From assembly GCF_001294205.1 (NCBI RefSeq), contig NZ_LAQT01000009.1, positions 62,001-126,000 on the forward strand: a DNA stretch of 64,000 nucleotides. The letters are read 5' to 3'. The translations under genes and the position numbers were made by a program. Below the pieces are notes generated by a model, which saw only the letters and a program-made list of their open reading frames with translations, did not search any database and was not told the origin of the DNA. The DNA is from Amantichitinum ursilacus. Lineage in GTDB: Bacteria > Pseudomonadota > Gammaproteobacteria > Burkholderiales > Chitinibacteraceae. Shown piece by piece: positions 1 through 8,386 of the stretch. Each line of letters opens with the position of its first letter. Within the stretch, counting starts at the first letter, position 1.

Positions 1-2
1 CA

Positions 3-203
3 AACCAAACCACGATTTCGGATTGGCTGAATGGCACTTCCGGTCGTTTACGCATTGATTACACCCTTCCCGATCCAGTTGGCATCTCCGTCTCTCGCGG
101 AGCGACAGGTGCTGTTGATGTGAATTCGTCCCGGATCATTCTGGTGCGCGATCCATCAATGCCGACCGGATACAAAATTCTTACTGGATTCCCAACAAAA
201 TGA
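3..203 (+). CDS. C-terminal tail of a CDI/polymorphic toxin, RNase A-like domain (5' end outside window)
   Basis: An open frame runs in from the left edge and stops with TGA at 201-203. The visible 66 residues contain ISDWLNG, a V-SRGATG stretch, RIILVRDPS and the ending GYKILTGFPTK. This order (a W-L segment, an RG segment, a hydrophobic VL-RDP strand, then a terminal Y-x-I-L-T-x-[FY]-P) is what I know from the bacterial RNase A-like toxin domain of CdiA-CTs (RNAse_A_bac), where it forms the C-terminal half of the fold. The catalytic His lies upstream of the window, so activity cannot be judged. The immunity gene begins inside the stop codon (ATGA), the classic toxin-immunity junction. Known family role: cleavage of tRNA or other RNA in the target cytosol. 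That this copy is functional is inference. Confidence 0.72.
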   Translation, partial: NQTTISDWLNGTSGRLRIDYTLPDPVGISVSRGATGAVDVNSSRIILVRDPSMPTGYKILTGFPTK

Positions 204-499
204 CATACCAAAATATAGAGGCGCTTGGGCAGTTGCTCGGTTGCTATTTCCATCAAGACTGGACAGATGAATTCGATAGTGACGAGGCTGCCTTTCAGGT
301 GATTGTTGACTCGGAGCCGAAGGAGCGGCTATTGGCTGGGGTGAAGGAGATAGATGCTCTGTTGGCGGCATCTTTGCCGGAAGATGAGCTTCGGTCGCTC
401 ATGGCCGAGTCTGCTGGTTGCTACTTTGATCCTGGTTCTGAAGGTCTCACCTATGAGCAATGGCTGAAGCGGGCTAGACAGAAATTCGCGCAAGCATAG
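200..499 (+). CDS. cdiI: CdiI-like immunity protein
   Basis: This is a 99-residue acidic soluble protein whose ATG overlaps the stop of the RNase A-like toxin by four bases (ATGA). The N-terminal LLGCYFHQDWTDEFD motif is the signature I associate with the CdiI_2 immunity family (contact-dependent growth inhibition immunity protein), usually about 90-100 residues, and the length agrees. It has no signal peptide or membrane segment, so it should act in the cytosol by binding the incoming toxin, which suits an RNase target. A Rho-independent terminator follows about 50 bases downstream, ending the unit. Identification is by motif and context. Cognate pairing with the upstream toxin is inferred from the overlap. 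Confidence 0.75.
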   Translation: MTYQNIEALGQLLGCYFHQDWTDEFDSDEAAFQVIVDSEPKERLLAGVKEIDALLAASLPEDELRSLMAESAGCYFDPGSEGLTYEQWLKRARQKFAQA

Positions 500-550
500 C
501 GATTCCATCCGCTGTGCTGCGAATAGTCTGGTGAATCCGCTTCAAGAATT

Positions 551-575
551 CGCCCGCCTCGCGCGGGCGTTTTTA
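551..575 (+). terminator. Rho-independent terminator after cdiI
   Basis: A perfect 7-bp stem (CGCCCGC / GCGGGCG) with a short loop is followed by a run of five T. It closes the toxin-immunity unit. Confidence 0.8.
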
Positions 576-721
576 CATCCGGCGTCGGCACAGCCTGCAG
601 GCTGCGTCCGCGTGTTCACAGATTGTTTCGGTCTGTTCCGCTGCTGCTGATAAACGGTTGCGGGATGTTCATATCCCGTTGCGCTTTGTAGATGCCGTGC
701 TGCGGCCTGCTTCCTTTTTGC

Positions 722-1165
722 TCACCACTTGGTGACGATTTGCTTACCATTTGCTTCGGTGCGAATGGCGCGCCGCGACATCGCCCGAATCCAGGTGTGG
801 GCCACATCTGGCATCCTGCCCAGCACGGTGAGGTGGTCAATGTGGTAAATCTGCGGGATATTTACGGCGAGTGTCCGACGTGTGTGGCATCAAACCGCGA
901 CAGGCCCCCAGCTCGGGAAACGTTCATGAATCCGTTCAGAGATCGGCGATCAAAATTCTGGGGAAGGATGCCAGATGTGATCACAACAGCGAGCTGTTGC
1001 GATGACACCATGCCAAGCCACTCGGTCGCGTTGCGTCCGTCGCGGCCTGGCCCTTCTGGTTGAAACTCAGGCTGTGCCCGAGACCCGTGGTGAACAAAAG
1101 GTCGCCTTTATTGACTTTGATCACAAACGCTTTGCCGGCTTTTTTCACGATGGTCACGGCTGAAG
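722..1165 (-). pseudogene. Decayed minus-strand gene, unidentified
   Basis: Reading the minus strand, protein-like text occurs in three successive frames. From about 1165 there is VTIVKKAGKAFVIKVNKGD and LLFTTGLGHSLSFNQKGQ. Around 900-1030, in another frame, there is WLGMVSSQQLAVVITSG with RAGGLSRFDATHVGHSP. From about 860 down to the TGA at 722-724, in a third frame, there is IPQIYHIDHLTVLGRMPDVA. The pieces would join after two small frameshifts, so I read this as one frameshifted gene remnant of at least 140 codons. I do not recognise the family. The rest of 576-1840 shows no convincing intact gene, and this stretch adjoins the 3' end of ssrA, a usual insertion site for islands. Confidence 0.35.
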
Positions 1166-1422
1166 CGCTATGTCCCTGACGGGTGGGTGGGGGAGCTTGT
1201 GGACTTCGCCAATACCTACCCGAAGAGGTGTTTCCTGTTGCTGAAAGACAGGGAATATGAGGGAGACGACGCCGACGCGGGCATTGGCGAGCGACCCGGT
1301 ACGGCCGTGATGAAAGACGGCAAAGCCGTCGCCGTTGGCGATAGGATGCGCCAGCTCAAGCGCGCGGAATGCGCGCATGGCACAACGTTATTTCCTGAAA
1401 TTTCAGAAATGCGCCTAATCCT

Positions 1423-1722
1423 TTGGGCGCTATGGCAAAGGCGGTAAGGCGTATCGGCTTTCATAGCCGAGTTCTGGCCCGCACCGGCTTTATGCCGCGC
1501 TGCTCTGTGTTTGTTTGTGGTTCGTTCTATGGTTGGCCTATATCCGTTCTACGAACAGATCTGGAACAGACCGATGCGGAAATCGGCCTTGTCGGCCAAA
1601 TCCCGGCTGAATCAATAATTTGGATGGGAGTGCGGAAGGCCCGCGTCCCTCGCGTTCCTTCCATACCCCACGCAACTTGTCGCTTGCCGCGCCAATCCGC
1701 TCCGGCGCTCGCCTGGCTGTGA
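1423..1722 (+). CDS. Small hypothetical protein, possibly Icd-like prophage/island remnant
   Basis: A 99-codon frame starts at ATG and ends at TGA. It contains VFVCGSF, DAEIGLVGQ and MGVRKARVPRVPSIPHATC. That pattern reminds me of the small Icd-like (P4-type host cell division inhibitor-like) proteins scattered in proteobacterial islands. This is a weak recognition from memory. It lies in otherwise decayed DNA between a CDI toxin tail and the ssrA 3' end, and no integrase is visible. It could equally be a spurious frame in GC-rich DNA. Confidence 0.25.
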   Translation: MGAMAKAVRRIGFHSRVLARTGFMPRCSVFVCGSFYGWPISVLRTDLEQTDAEIGLVGQIPAESIIWMGVRKARVPRVPSIPHATCRLPRQSAPALAWL

Positions 1723-1838
1723 ATGTCACTATGCCGTTACTGTAAATCGCTGGGAATGTGTCTAACTGCCGGGTGCGAATTCTGTGCGATAGGGTGGGTG
1801 GAACGAGCGGCAAGTGATGCAACAAAGCCGCAAACCCA

Positions 1839-1882
1839 CAAAAACAAAGCGCCCGGAGCCATTCAGGGGCGCCGAGCGCTTT
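1839..1882 (-). terminator. Terminator of ssrA
   Basis: On the minus strand an 11-bp stem (AAAGCGCTCGG with CCGGGCGCTTT, one G-U pair) is followed by a T-rich tract. It starts just after the mature 3' CCA of tmRNA. Confidence 0.75.
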
Positions 1883-1890
1883 CAAGTGTG

Positions 1891-2250
1891 TGGTGGATCC
1901 GGCGGGAGTCGAACCCGCGTCCGGAAGCCCTCTACGAAGAGTTCTACATGCTTAGCCGTGTCTACTGGATTTAACCTTTGACGAGCCGACGGGCAGGCTT
2001 GTCTCCAGCGAGTCACCTATTTTTGACACTACGTAAAGTGACCCTACGCAGCGCGATCCTCTCTAAATGACTCTGCTACCTGTTGCCAGGTCCACCCGAG
2101 AGGAGAAGTGGCGCAGAGCCTAGCGCGATTAAGCGGCTAGGGCGTAAGTTTCGTCGTTTGCGACTATCTTGGTTCAGTGTTTTACGGGTAACTGAGAACC
2201 CGGCATGCCCCCATCCGCTTTGTAACCCCCGTCGAAACCATGGCGGACCC
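1891..2250 (-). ncRNA. ssrA: tmRNA (transfer-messenger RNA)
   Basis: This 360-nt RNA rescues stalled ribosomes and tags the nascent chain for proteolysis. On the minus strand the mature 5' end GGGTCCG (2250-2244) pairs with CGGATCC next to the 3' ACCA (CCA at 1893-1891), forming a tRNA-like acceptor stem with one G-U pair. The 5' part has the conserved GGTTTCGACGGG. The 3' part has the T-arm GCGGG-TTCGACT-CCCGC. The tag frame, 2161 down to 2129, encodes ANDETYALAA then TAA, the tag I know from Neisseria. A TATACT hexamer at 2275-2270 is a candidate -10 for a precursor with a short leader. The terminator lies immediately downstream. Confidence 0.97.
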
Positions 2251-2394
2251 AGAAGATGAAGCAGAAGCGAGTATACACAAGCAACTATGGCCCGGCGACC
2301 GGTTTTTCAAGGCGGGCTGTAGTGCGGCGCATTTGCAATCACGCGCTGTCGGTGTAACGCTGACGGGCAATCTCATGTCAAAAGAGGCTCCGCA

Positions 2395-3378
2395 ATGTTC
2401 AAGGCCATCCTGCTCAGTAAAGAAAACGACACGTTCAACGCCCGCATTACGCAAATCGCCGAATCTGATTTGCCGGCGGGCGAAGTTCATTTACAGGTGG
2501 CGTATTCAACGATCAATTACAAAGATGCATTGGCGATTACCAACAAGGGCCCGATTGTGCGGCAGTGGCCGCTGGTGCCTGGGGTGGATGGCTGCGGCAC
2601 GGTGCTGGATTCGGCGCATCCGGATTTCCGGCCCGGTGATCAGGTGATTCTTAACGGCTGGGGCGTCGGTGAAAAACACTGGGGTTGTCTGGCGCAGCAG
2701 GCGCGTTTGCAGGCCGATTGGCTGGTGCCATTGCCTGCGGCGTTTACGCCGGAGCAAGCGATGGCCTTGGGCACGGCCGGTTACACGGCGATGTTATGTG
2801 TAATGGCGTTGGAAGAGAGCGGTGTTACGCCCGGCGCTGGCCCGGTCTTGGTGACGGGGGCGACAGGTGGAGTGGGCTCGGTGGCGGTGACGTTGCTGGC
2901 GCAGGCGGGTTATCAGGTGGCGGCGATGACGGGCAAAGCGCAATCGGCTGATTATTTGCGCGCGTTGGGCGCCTCTATCGTCATTGACCGCGCGCCGTTT
3001 GCGACTGCGGGCAAGCCGCTGCAGAAAGAACAGTGGGCGGGTGTCGTCGACACCGTGGGCAGTCATACCTTGGCCAACGCATGTGCGCAAACGCGCTACG
3101 GTGGCGCGGTGGCGGCATGCGGCATGGCGCAGGGGCTGGATTTCCCCGGTTCGGTCGCGCCATTTATTTTGCGTGCGGTGACTTTACGCGGTGTTGATAG
3201 CGTAATGGCGCACAAGTCGTTGCGCGTCAAAGCCTGGCAACGGCTGGCCGAAACGCTGGATCGCGCCAGGCTGACGCAGATGACCGAGCGCATCGGCCTT
3301 GGTGATGTCATTGCTGCGGCCGAGCGCATCATGGCTGGCCAGCATCAGGGCCGTTATGTGGTGGACGTCAACGCATAA
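2395..3378 (+). CDS. acuI: Acrylyl-CoA reductase / YhdH-type NADPH quinone reductase family
   Basis: This is a 327-residue zinc-free medium-chain dehydrogenase/reductase. AcuI/YhdH enzymes are typically about 325-330 residues and reduce acryloyl-CoA to propionyl-CoA with NADPH, removing a toxic electrophile in the cytosol. The N-terminal GroES-like half carries YSTINYKDALAIT and VPGVDGCGTV. The Rossmann half has the nucleotide loop VTGATGGVGSVA at residues 153-164. The C-terminal half keeps a TLRGVDS motif. No structural zinc Cys cluster is present, as expected for this subfamily. An AGAGG ribosome site precedes the ATG. Its 3' end overlaps the convergent gph gene by 25 bases. YhdH versus AcuI substrate specificity cannot be settled from sequence alone. 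Confidence 0.85.
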   Translation: MFKAILLSKENDTFNARITQIAESDLPAGEVHLQVAYSTINYKDALAITNKGPIVRQWPLVPGVDGCGTVLDSAHPDFRPGDQVILNGWGVGEKHWGCLAQQARLQADWLVPLPAAFTPEQAMALGTAGYTAMLCVMALEESGVTPGAGPVLVTGATGGVGSVAVTLLAQAGYQVAAMTGKAQSADYLRALGASIVIDRAPFATAGKPLQKEQWAGVVDTVGSHTLANACAQTRYGGAVAACGMAQGLDFPGSVAPFILRAVTLRGVDSVMAHKSLRVKAWQRLAETLDRARLTQMTERIGLGDVIAAAERIMAGQHQGRYVVDVNA

Positions 3379-4052
3379 TCCGGCAGCACATCCAGCAGTT
3401 CGAGTGGGGTGTTGATCGTGAAATCGGCACCCCAACTGGCCGGATTATCGTTGCTACTGATATAGCCGTAGCTGGCCAGCACAGTCTGCATGCCGACCAC
3501 GCGGCCCGCTTCGATATCGCGTTCGGCATCGCCCACATAAATACAATGCGCGGGATCGACGCCCAATTGTTGCGCGGCGTGGATCATCGGGCGCGGATCG
3601 GGCTTGGGTACGCCCACGGTATCGCCCGATACCACCACGCCCGGTCGACTGGGTAGTACCAGTTGGGCGACTAGCGGATCGGTAAAGCGCATGGGTTTAT
3701 TGGTGACGATGCCCCACCGCCATCCGCGCGCGACGATGCCTTCCAGCAGGGGGACAATGCCATCAAACAGCCGCGTTTCTTCGCATAAATGCTGTTCGTA
3801 GAAATCGAGGAAGCGATTACGCAAATCGACAAAGCCCGGCTGTTGCGGCGTAACGCCAAAGCCCAGGCCGATCAGCCCGCGCGCACCGTGCGATGCAATC
3901 GGGCGGATAGCGGAATACGGCTGCGGCGACATGCCTTCAGCGGCCAATAATCGATTAAGCGCAGCGCCAAGGTCGGGCGCGGTGTCGGCCAGCGTGCCGT
4001 CCAGATCAAACAGAACGGCGCGCGGCGCGGTGGTAGCGGTGGCGGAGGTCAT
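3354..4052 (-). CDS. gph: Phosphoglycolate phosphatase (HAD family)
   Basis: This 232-residue HAD-superfamily phosphatase would hydrolyse 2-phosphoglycolate formed in DNA repair and oxygenation reactions. HAD motif I is DLDGT at residues 16-20, motif II is TNK at 117-119, the motif III Lys is K150 (VPKPDP), and motif IV is GDAERD at 174-179. The alpha-helical cap lies between motifs I and II. I start at the ATG of 4052. A TTG one codon upstream is less likely. The gene follows ubiG by 7 bases, and the gph-ubiG pairing is common in proteobacteria. Some relatives act on other small phosphate esters. Confidence 0.88.
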   Translation of the reverse strand: MTSATATTAPRAVLFDLDGTLADTAPDLGAALNRLLAAEGMSPQPYSAIRPIASHGARGLIGLGFGVTPQQPGFVDLRNRFLDFYEQHLCEETRLFDGIVPLLEGIVARGWRWGIVTNKPMRFTDPLVAQLVLPSRPGVVVSGDTVGVPKPDPRPMIHAAQQLGVDPAHCIYVGDAERDIEAGRVVGMQTVLASYGYISSNDNPASWGADFTINTPLELLDVLPDYALTSTT

Positions 4053-4059
4053 CAAAGGC

Positions 4060-4773
4060 TCAGGCGGGTTTGTGGCAAGCGATCATGTAGTTAACGTCGC
4101 TGTCTTCGCCCAGCGCATAGACTTTGGTAATCGGGTTATAGCTCAGGCCCGTTAGCGTAACGGTCTCCAGACCGACGTTGCGCGCCATGCGCGACAGCTC
4201 GGACGGCTTGATAAAGCGCGTGTAATCGTGGGTGCCGCGCGGCAGCATGCCCATGATGTATTCCGCGCCCACCACGGCCAGTGCATAGCTTTTGACATTA
4301 CGATTAAGCGTGCTGAAGAACACCCAGCCGCCCGGTTTTACCAGGCGCGAACACGCTTCGATAATGCTGGCCGGCGTGGGCACGTGTTCCAGCATTTCCA
4401 TGCAGGTGACCACGTCAAAACTGGCGGGCGCTTCGGTGGCCAGGTCTTCGACGGCGATCAGGCGGTAATCCACTTTCAGGCCCGATTCATGTAAGTGCAG
4501 TCGCGCAATTTTGAGCGAGCGTTCGGCCAGATCAATGCCGGTGACCTGAGCGCCATGGCTGGCCATGCCTTCCGACAAAATGCCGCCGCCGCAGCCCACA
4601 TCAACCACGCTTTTGCCCGCCAGCCCGGCAATCTCATCGATAAAGCCCAAACGCAGCGGGTTGATCTGATGCAGCGGTTTAAATTCGCTGTCCTTGTCCC
4701 ACCACTTGTGCGCCAGCGCCGAAAACTTGGCGATTTCGGATGCATCTGCGTTCAGTACTGTGGATTCGTTCAT
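4060..4773 (-). CDS. ubiG: Ubiquinone biosynthesis O-methyltransferase
   Basis: This 237-residue SAM-dependent methyltransferase catalyses both O-methylations of ubiquinone synthesis, at the membrane surface. The N-terminus has the family hallmark [10 protein letters not shown] followed by [12 protein letters not shown]. The SAM-binding motif [10 protein letters not shown] lies at residues 56-64, and the acidic motif is [16 protein letters not shown] and FFSTLNRN are typical UbiG post-motifs, and the end has YNP. I chose the ATG at 4773, which overlaps the stop of the upstream amidohydrolase (ATGA). A start 10 codons further up has no support. Translational coupling with the upstream gene and gph downstream indicates one operon. 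Confidence 0.95.
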   Translation of the reverse strand: MNESTVLNADASEIAKFSALAHKWWDKDSEFKPLHQINPLRLGFIDEIAGLAGKSVVDVGCGGGILSEGMASHGAQVTGIDLAERSLKIARLHLHESGLKVDYRLIAVEDLATEAPASFDVVTCMEMLEHVPTPASIIEACSRLVKPGGWVFFSTLNRNVKSYALAVVGAEYIMGMLPRGTHDYTRFIKPSELSRMARNVGLETVTLTGLSYNPITKVYALGEDSDVNYMIACHKPA

Positions 4774-6083
4774 GCGTGGGTTTCCTGTATCTGTTTCTGC
4801 CAATGATGGGCGCGCGCCAATGCGGTGGCGGCAAAAGCGCCCACGTGGGCGTGCTGGCGGTACACGGGCTGGCCGGCAATCCAGACATCGCTGACCTGGG
4901 TGCGGTCGGCCGCATAAACCAGATGCGACACCGGATCATAACAAGGTTGCGTGCCTGCGCTGGCGAGGTTGACGGCAATCAGATCGGCTTGTTTGCCGAC
5001 CGCCAGGCTACCGATGCGATCCTGCCAGCCCAAGGCCTTGGCGCCATGGATGGTGGCCATTTCCAGCGCTTGCCAGGCCGGCAGTGCTTCCGGATTGCTG
5101 CTTTGCGCTTTGGCCACCAGCGCGGCCAGACGCAGCTCGGCAAACATATCCAGCTTGTTGTTGCTGGCCGCGCCGTCGGTGCCGATGCCGACGTTGATGC
5201 CAGCGGCCACCTGATCAGCGATGCGGGCAAAGCCGGATGCCAGTTTCAGATTGGAAGCGGGGTTATGCGAAACATTGACGCCCTGCTGTGCCAGCAGCGC
5301 AATCTCGGCGTCGGTGGTGTGCACCATATGCGCGGCCACCAGCTTTTGCTGCAGCAGGCCCAGGCCATCCAGCCGTTCCAGCGGACGCATGCCATGGTTT
5401 TTGAGGCTGGCGTCGATCTCGTCTTGCGTCTCGTGGATGTGGCAATGCAAGCCTATGCCCAGCGCATCCGCGTGTTCGATCACCAGGCGGAAAGTCTCAT
5501 CGCTGACCGTGTACGGCGCATGCGGGGCCAGGGTAAAGCCAACCAGTTTCTCGCCGCGATATTCGTCGATGCAGCTCAAAGCCTTGTCGATATAGTCCTG
5601 GGCGTTGTTGGCATACGGCGTAGGAAATTCAAGAATCGAGCAACCCACCATCATGCGGAAATGCCCTTCGATTGCCGCACGCGCCACTGCACCGTGATGA
5701 AAATACATGTCGTTAGCGCAAGTGGTGCCGCCCGCAATCATCTCCGCGATGGCCAGCGCGCTGCCGTCGTAAACAAAGCCAACCGACACATGTTTGCCTT
5801 CGGCGGGCCAGATATGGTTGTTCAACCAGGTCATCAGCGCCAGATCGTCGGCGTAGCCGCGCAACAACGTCATCGCCGAATGCGCGTGCAGATTGATCAG
5901 GCCGGGCAACAAGGCATGGTCGGGCAGGTGGACGATTTCGGCCGAGGCGTAGCGTTGCAGTGCTTCGGCGGCGGGCAGGATGGCGGCAATCTGATCATTT
6001 TCGATGATTAGCGCGTGTTCGGTTAGCACGCGGCGCGGTTCAATCGGAATCAGCCAGCGGGGCAGCAGTACGGTGGTGGGCAT
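4770..6083 (-). CDS. mtaD: TRZ/ATZ family amidohydrolase, MtaD-like (5'-methylthioadenosine / S-adenosylhomocysteine deaminase)
   Basis: This 437-residue cytosolic amidohydrolase has the metal-binding [14 protein letters not shown] (H66, H68), a central HCHIHET segment and a distal GTDGAASNN loop carrying the catalytic Asp. These match the deaminases that convert SAH or methylthioadenosine to the inosine forms. The start is the ATG at 6083, giving [10 protein letters not shown]. The frame runs further upstream but that extension is low-complexity and unlike the family. Its stop overlaps the ubiG start, which makes metabolic sense: UbiG releases SAH, and an SAH deaminase would clear it. Known for the family: the same operon order occurs in many Betaproteobacteria. 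Substrate is inferred. Confidence 0.85.
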   Translation of the reverse strand: MPTTVLLPRWLIPIEPRRVLTEHALIIENDQIAAILPAAEALQRYASAEIVHLPDHALLPGLINLHAHSAMTLLRGYADDLALMTWLNNHIWPAEGKHVSVGFVYDGSALAIAEMIAGGTTCANDMYFHHGAVARAAIEGHFRMMVGCSILEFPTPYANNAQDYIDKALSCIDEYRGEKLVGFTLAPHAPYTVSDETFRLVIEHADALGIGLHCHIHETQDEIDASLKNHGMRPLERLDGLGLLQQKLVAAHMVHTTDAEIALLAQQGVNVSHNPASNLKLASGFARIADQVAAGINVGIGTDGAASNNKLDMFAELRLAALVAKAQSSNPEALPAWQALEMATIHGAKALGWQDRIGSLAVGKQADLIAVNLASAGTQPCYDPVSHLVYAADRTQVSDVWIAGQPVYRQHAHVGAFAATALARAHHWQKQIQETHA

Positions 6084-6271
6084 GCGGGCATCGCTATAAG
6101 GGGATGCCGTGATTTTACGTGCTACGCGCGCAGCGGCAAACCGCCTGACGCAGATTGTTAGGACTTTTGGCGATGAAATTTGTGCGGCGCGACATGAAGA
6201 CGCGGCAGTTGTGACCACGCAGGAGGGGGCAGGGCAACCTGAAAAGTGGCAAAACGGGAAGGCAGAAAAAC

Positions 6272-6299
6272 AAAAAGCCGACCAGAAGGTCGGCTTTTT
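6272..6299 (-). terminator. Bidirectional Rho-independent terminator
   Basis: A perfect inverted repeat AAAAAGCCGACC / GGTCGGCTTTTT with a four-base loop has T-runs on either strand. It ends the Ala-rich lipoprotein transcript coming from the right. Confidence 0.9.
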
Positions 6300-6316
6300 G
6301 ATGCTTGAGCTGCGAA

Positions 6317-6547
6317 TTACTTGGCAGCGGAAGCGTCGGATGCAGCAGCAGCGTCAGAAGCCGGTGCAGCAGCGGCATCGGAAGCAGCGTCAGAAGCCGG
6401 AGCAGCAGCAGCGTCAGAAGCGGCCGGAGCAGCAGCAGCTTCGGAAGCAACGGCGGGAGCGGAAGCATCAGCAGGAGCTTCATCTTTCTTGCCGCAAGCG
6501 GTGAGGGCCAGGGCCAGCAGGGCAGCAACGAGCAGAGACTGTTTCAT
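6317..6547 (-). CDS. Small alanine/serine/aspartate-rich lipoprotein
   Basis: This is a 76-residue precursor. MKQSLLVAALLALALTAC forms a lipoprotein signal with the lipobox LTAC, so Cys18 would be lipidated. The mature part starts GKKDEAPAD and is then almost only Ala, Ser, Asp and Pro, built from imperfect SDAAAAP units of 6-8 residues. The DNA repeats accordingly. The ribosome site AGGTAAGA sits just before the ATG. A strong terminator follows. Similar short Ala-rich lipoproteins occur in Neisseriales, and their function is unknown to me. The repeat tract may vary in copy number between strains. Confidence 0.8.
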   Translation of the reverse strand: MKQSLLVAALLALALTACGKKDEAPADASAPAVASEAAAAPAASDAAAAPASDAASDAAAAPASDAAAASDASAAK

Positions 6548-6748
6548 TCTTCTTACCTTTAGCAGAATGGTTGGACAAGTAATTGAAAGCAATATATCGC
6601 AATCGACCGTTGATCGATGGCTATTTTGGAACCAGTTACATCATTGACGACCGACGGGCGAAATTCTAGCACGATTCAAACAAAAAGATAGGCCTGCGGG
6701 GCGTCGTCTGCAACACACACAGCGATTTTCGCAACATCAATATAGACG

Positions 6749-7237
6749 TCATAAGCCCAAGCGTTGCCAACTGCTATCCAGAATAGCTGTTTCCCACGCA
6801 ATTTCAAAAGCTTGCAATGCCCTTGCTGATTCTCGCGCATCATCGCTTGTTTCTCCGCGCGCCCAATCAAAGTGGATTCTTCTTACAATTCGTTGCATAT
6901 CAGCTATGCCAAAGGGCCAAGGCAATGGCGCGGAATTGTCTGACATTAGTCGCATTGAAAACTGATGCCCGCGCGTTTCGCGTAATTGCAGCAGACGGGG
7001 GCAGTGCGCACTGATCCATTCGGCCCTGCGTGCCAGCAGCCGCACGCTTGCCGCCGGATTGCGCAGCATGAATGCCATCAATGCGTCGTGGGCCGCGCGG
7101 CTTTCCAGACCGGTTACCGAGAAATCATCTTCATGCAGCACCAGACTATGTTCAGCGCTATCGATCAGCGCCAGAAACGCGGTCTGGTAATCAGCATAAC
7201 GATCAAATTTTTGTGGGAGCCAGGTAGCCATAGTCAT
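6749..7237 (-). CDS. Phospholipase D-like domain hypothetical protein
   Basis: This is a 162-residue soluble protein starting MTMATWLPQKFDRYADYQ. It has a helix (FLALIDSAEHSLVLHEDDFS), a stretch like the non-catalytic half of PLD-fold proteins (ALMAFMLRNPAASVRLLAR) and a C-terminal FEIAWE segment with REIHFD-like RRIHFDWARG. No HKD catalytic motif is visible. The gene overlaps the 3' end of the RoxA-like gene by 35 bases, so the two are translated as a pair. An alternative start two codons in is possible. Function unknown. The downstream 200 bases to the lipoprotein gene hold nothing I recognise. Confidence 0.6.
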   Translation of the reverse strand: MTMATWLPQKFDRYADYQTAFLALIDSAEHSLVLHEDDFSVTGLESRAAHDALMAFMLRNPAASVRLLARRAEWISAHCPRLLQLRETRGHQFSMRLMSDNSAPLPWPFGIADMQRIVRRIHFDWARGETSDDARESARALQAFEIAWETAILDSSWQRLGL

Positions 7238-8324
7238 AGCAGTTATAGAGTGCTTCGATCACGTCATCGTTATAGTCGCCCGCAGGCAAACTGCGCGCGT
7301 CCGCCAGTTGGCGCAAAACCGGCAATGCCGATTCTTCGGCCTCCAGCGTTTCGCCATTGATATATATATGTGCGCCTTCGTACAGCATGATTGATTTCAG
7401 ATCCAGCGCCACACCTTGCTCGGCGACGGCAGCGGCAAATTCATCAAAATCGAGCGGTTCTTCGGGCGTTTCATAGAACACATGCGTTTTGGGTTCGCTG
7501 AAATAACGCCCGATAAACTGACGGATATCCCCCTCATTCCAGCGCAGTTGATCAATCAGGCCGGTGATTTTGTCGACGAACATCTGGTCAATTTCGCCGG
7601 GGTGTTCGGCGGGCAAACGTTCCGGATCGCCATACATGCCCTCCAGCTTCAATTCGTCCTGCAAATGCTCCAGAAACTTGCCAACCACTTCTTGCGCGGT
7701 AGGGGCTCTAAAGCCGATCGAATAGGTCATGCCTTCGTCTAGCGCTACGCCGTAATGCGCGTATTTGGGCGGCAGATAGAGCATGTCGCCGTGCTCCAGA
7801 ATCCATTCCTGCTGACTATTAAAGTCGCGCAACACGCGGATCGGCGCGTCTTCCACAAAGTTGCCCGCATCGTCGCTGGAGATCTGCCAGCGTTTGCGTC
7901 CGCCCACCTGCAACAAAAACACGTCGTATGAGTCGTAGTGAGGGCCGACGGTGCCGCCGGGTGGCGCGTACGAGATCATCAGGTCATCCAGCCGCGTCCA
8001 CGGCAGAAAATCAAACTGATAAAGCAGGTCGGCAATGTGCGGTACGTGCTGGTTGACGCTTTGCACCAGCACCGTCCAGTCGGTGTCGGGCAGGCGATCG
8101 AAACGGCTGGGGCGCAGCGGGCCGCGTTCCACCAGCCACTTGCCCTGGCGGTATTCGATGAGGCGGGATTCGGTATCGTCGCGTGCGGCCAGTTCAATCA
8201 ATCGCGGCAGGTCGATCAGCTCGGGAAAATCAGTCCACGCCTGGCGGATCAGCAAGGGTTTTTTCTGCCAGTACTCAGTCAGAAACTGGTGTGCCGACAA
8301 GCCGCCGAGAAGTTGTTTATGCAT
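7203..8324 (-). CDS. roxA: Cupin/JmjC 2-oxoglutarate oxygenase, RoxA-like (ribosomal protein uL16 hydroxylase)
   Basis: This 373-residue protein matches the YcfD/RoxA family, Fe(II)/2-oxoglutarate oxygenases that hydroxylate an Arg of ribosomal protein uL16. The N-terminus has EYWQKKPLLIRQAW, typical of the family. The iron site is visible as H129-x-D131 (PHYDSYDVF) with a distal His190 (PPKYAHYG). DLMISYAPPGGTVGPH is the conserved cupin strand. The C-terminal winged-helix region follows to LAPTKI. The gene is divergent from the peroxiredoxin-like gene and precedes the PLD-like gene with a short overlap. Substrate assignment is by family resemblance. Confidence 0.85.
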   Translation of the reverse strand: MHKQLLGGLSAHQFLTEYWQKKPLLIRQAWTDFPELIDLPRLIELAARDDTESRLIEYRQGKWLVERGPLRPSRFDRLPDTDWTVLVQSVNQHVPHIADLLYQFDFLPWTRLDDLMISYAPPGGTVGPHYDSYDVFLLQVGGRKRWQISSDDAGNFVEDAPIRVLRDFNSQQEWILEHGDMLYLPPKYAHYGVALDEGMTYSIGFRAPTAQEVVGKFLEHLQDELKLEGMYGDPERLPAEHPGEIDQMFVDKITGLIDQLRWNEGDIRQFIGRYFSEPKTHVFYETPEEPLDFDEFAAAVAEQGVALDLKSIMLYEGAHIYINGETLEAEESALPVLRQLADARSLPAGDYNDDVIEALYNCYDYGYLAPTKI

Positions 8325-8386
8325 AAGCCTGGCTATAACGTTAAAAAAGCAGAGGCCGCATTATCCCACCGCGACGAGGAATACAC

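Noticed and set aside
576-1840. Search for an integrase or transposase next to ssrA
   Set aside because: No frame on either strand shows tyrosine-recombinase or transposase motifs; an island boundary therefore remains unproven.
1891-1960. Apparent tRNA on the minus strand
   Set aside because: The T-arm and CCA belong to the 3' domain of tmRNA; the tag frame and the 5' domain are present upstream.
4740-6011. 423-codon plus-strand frame over the mtaD-like gene
   Set aside because: It is antisense to a clear amidohydrolase with intact metal motifs; a codon-bias artefact.
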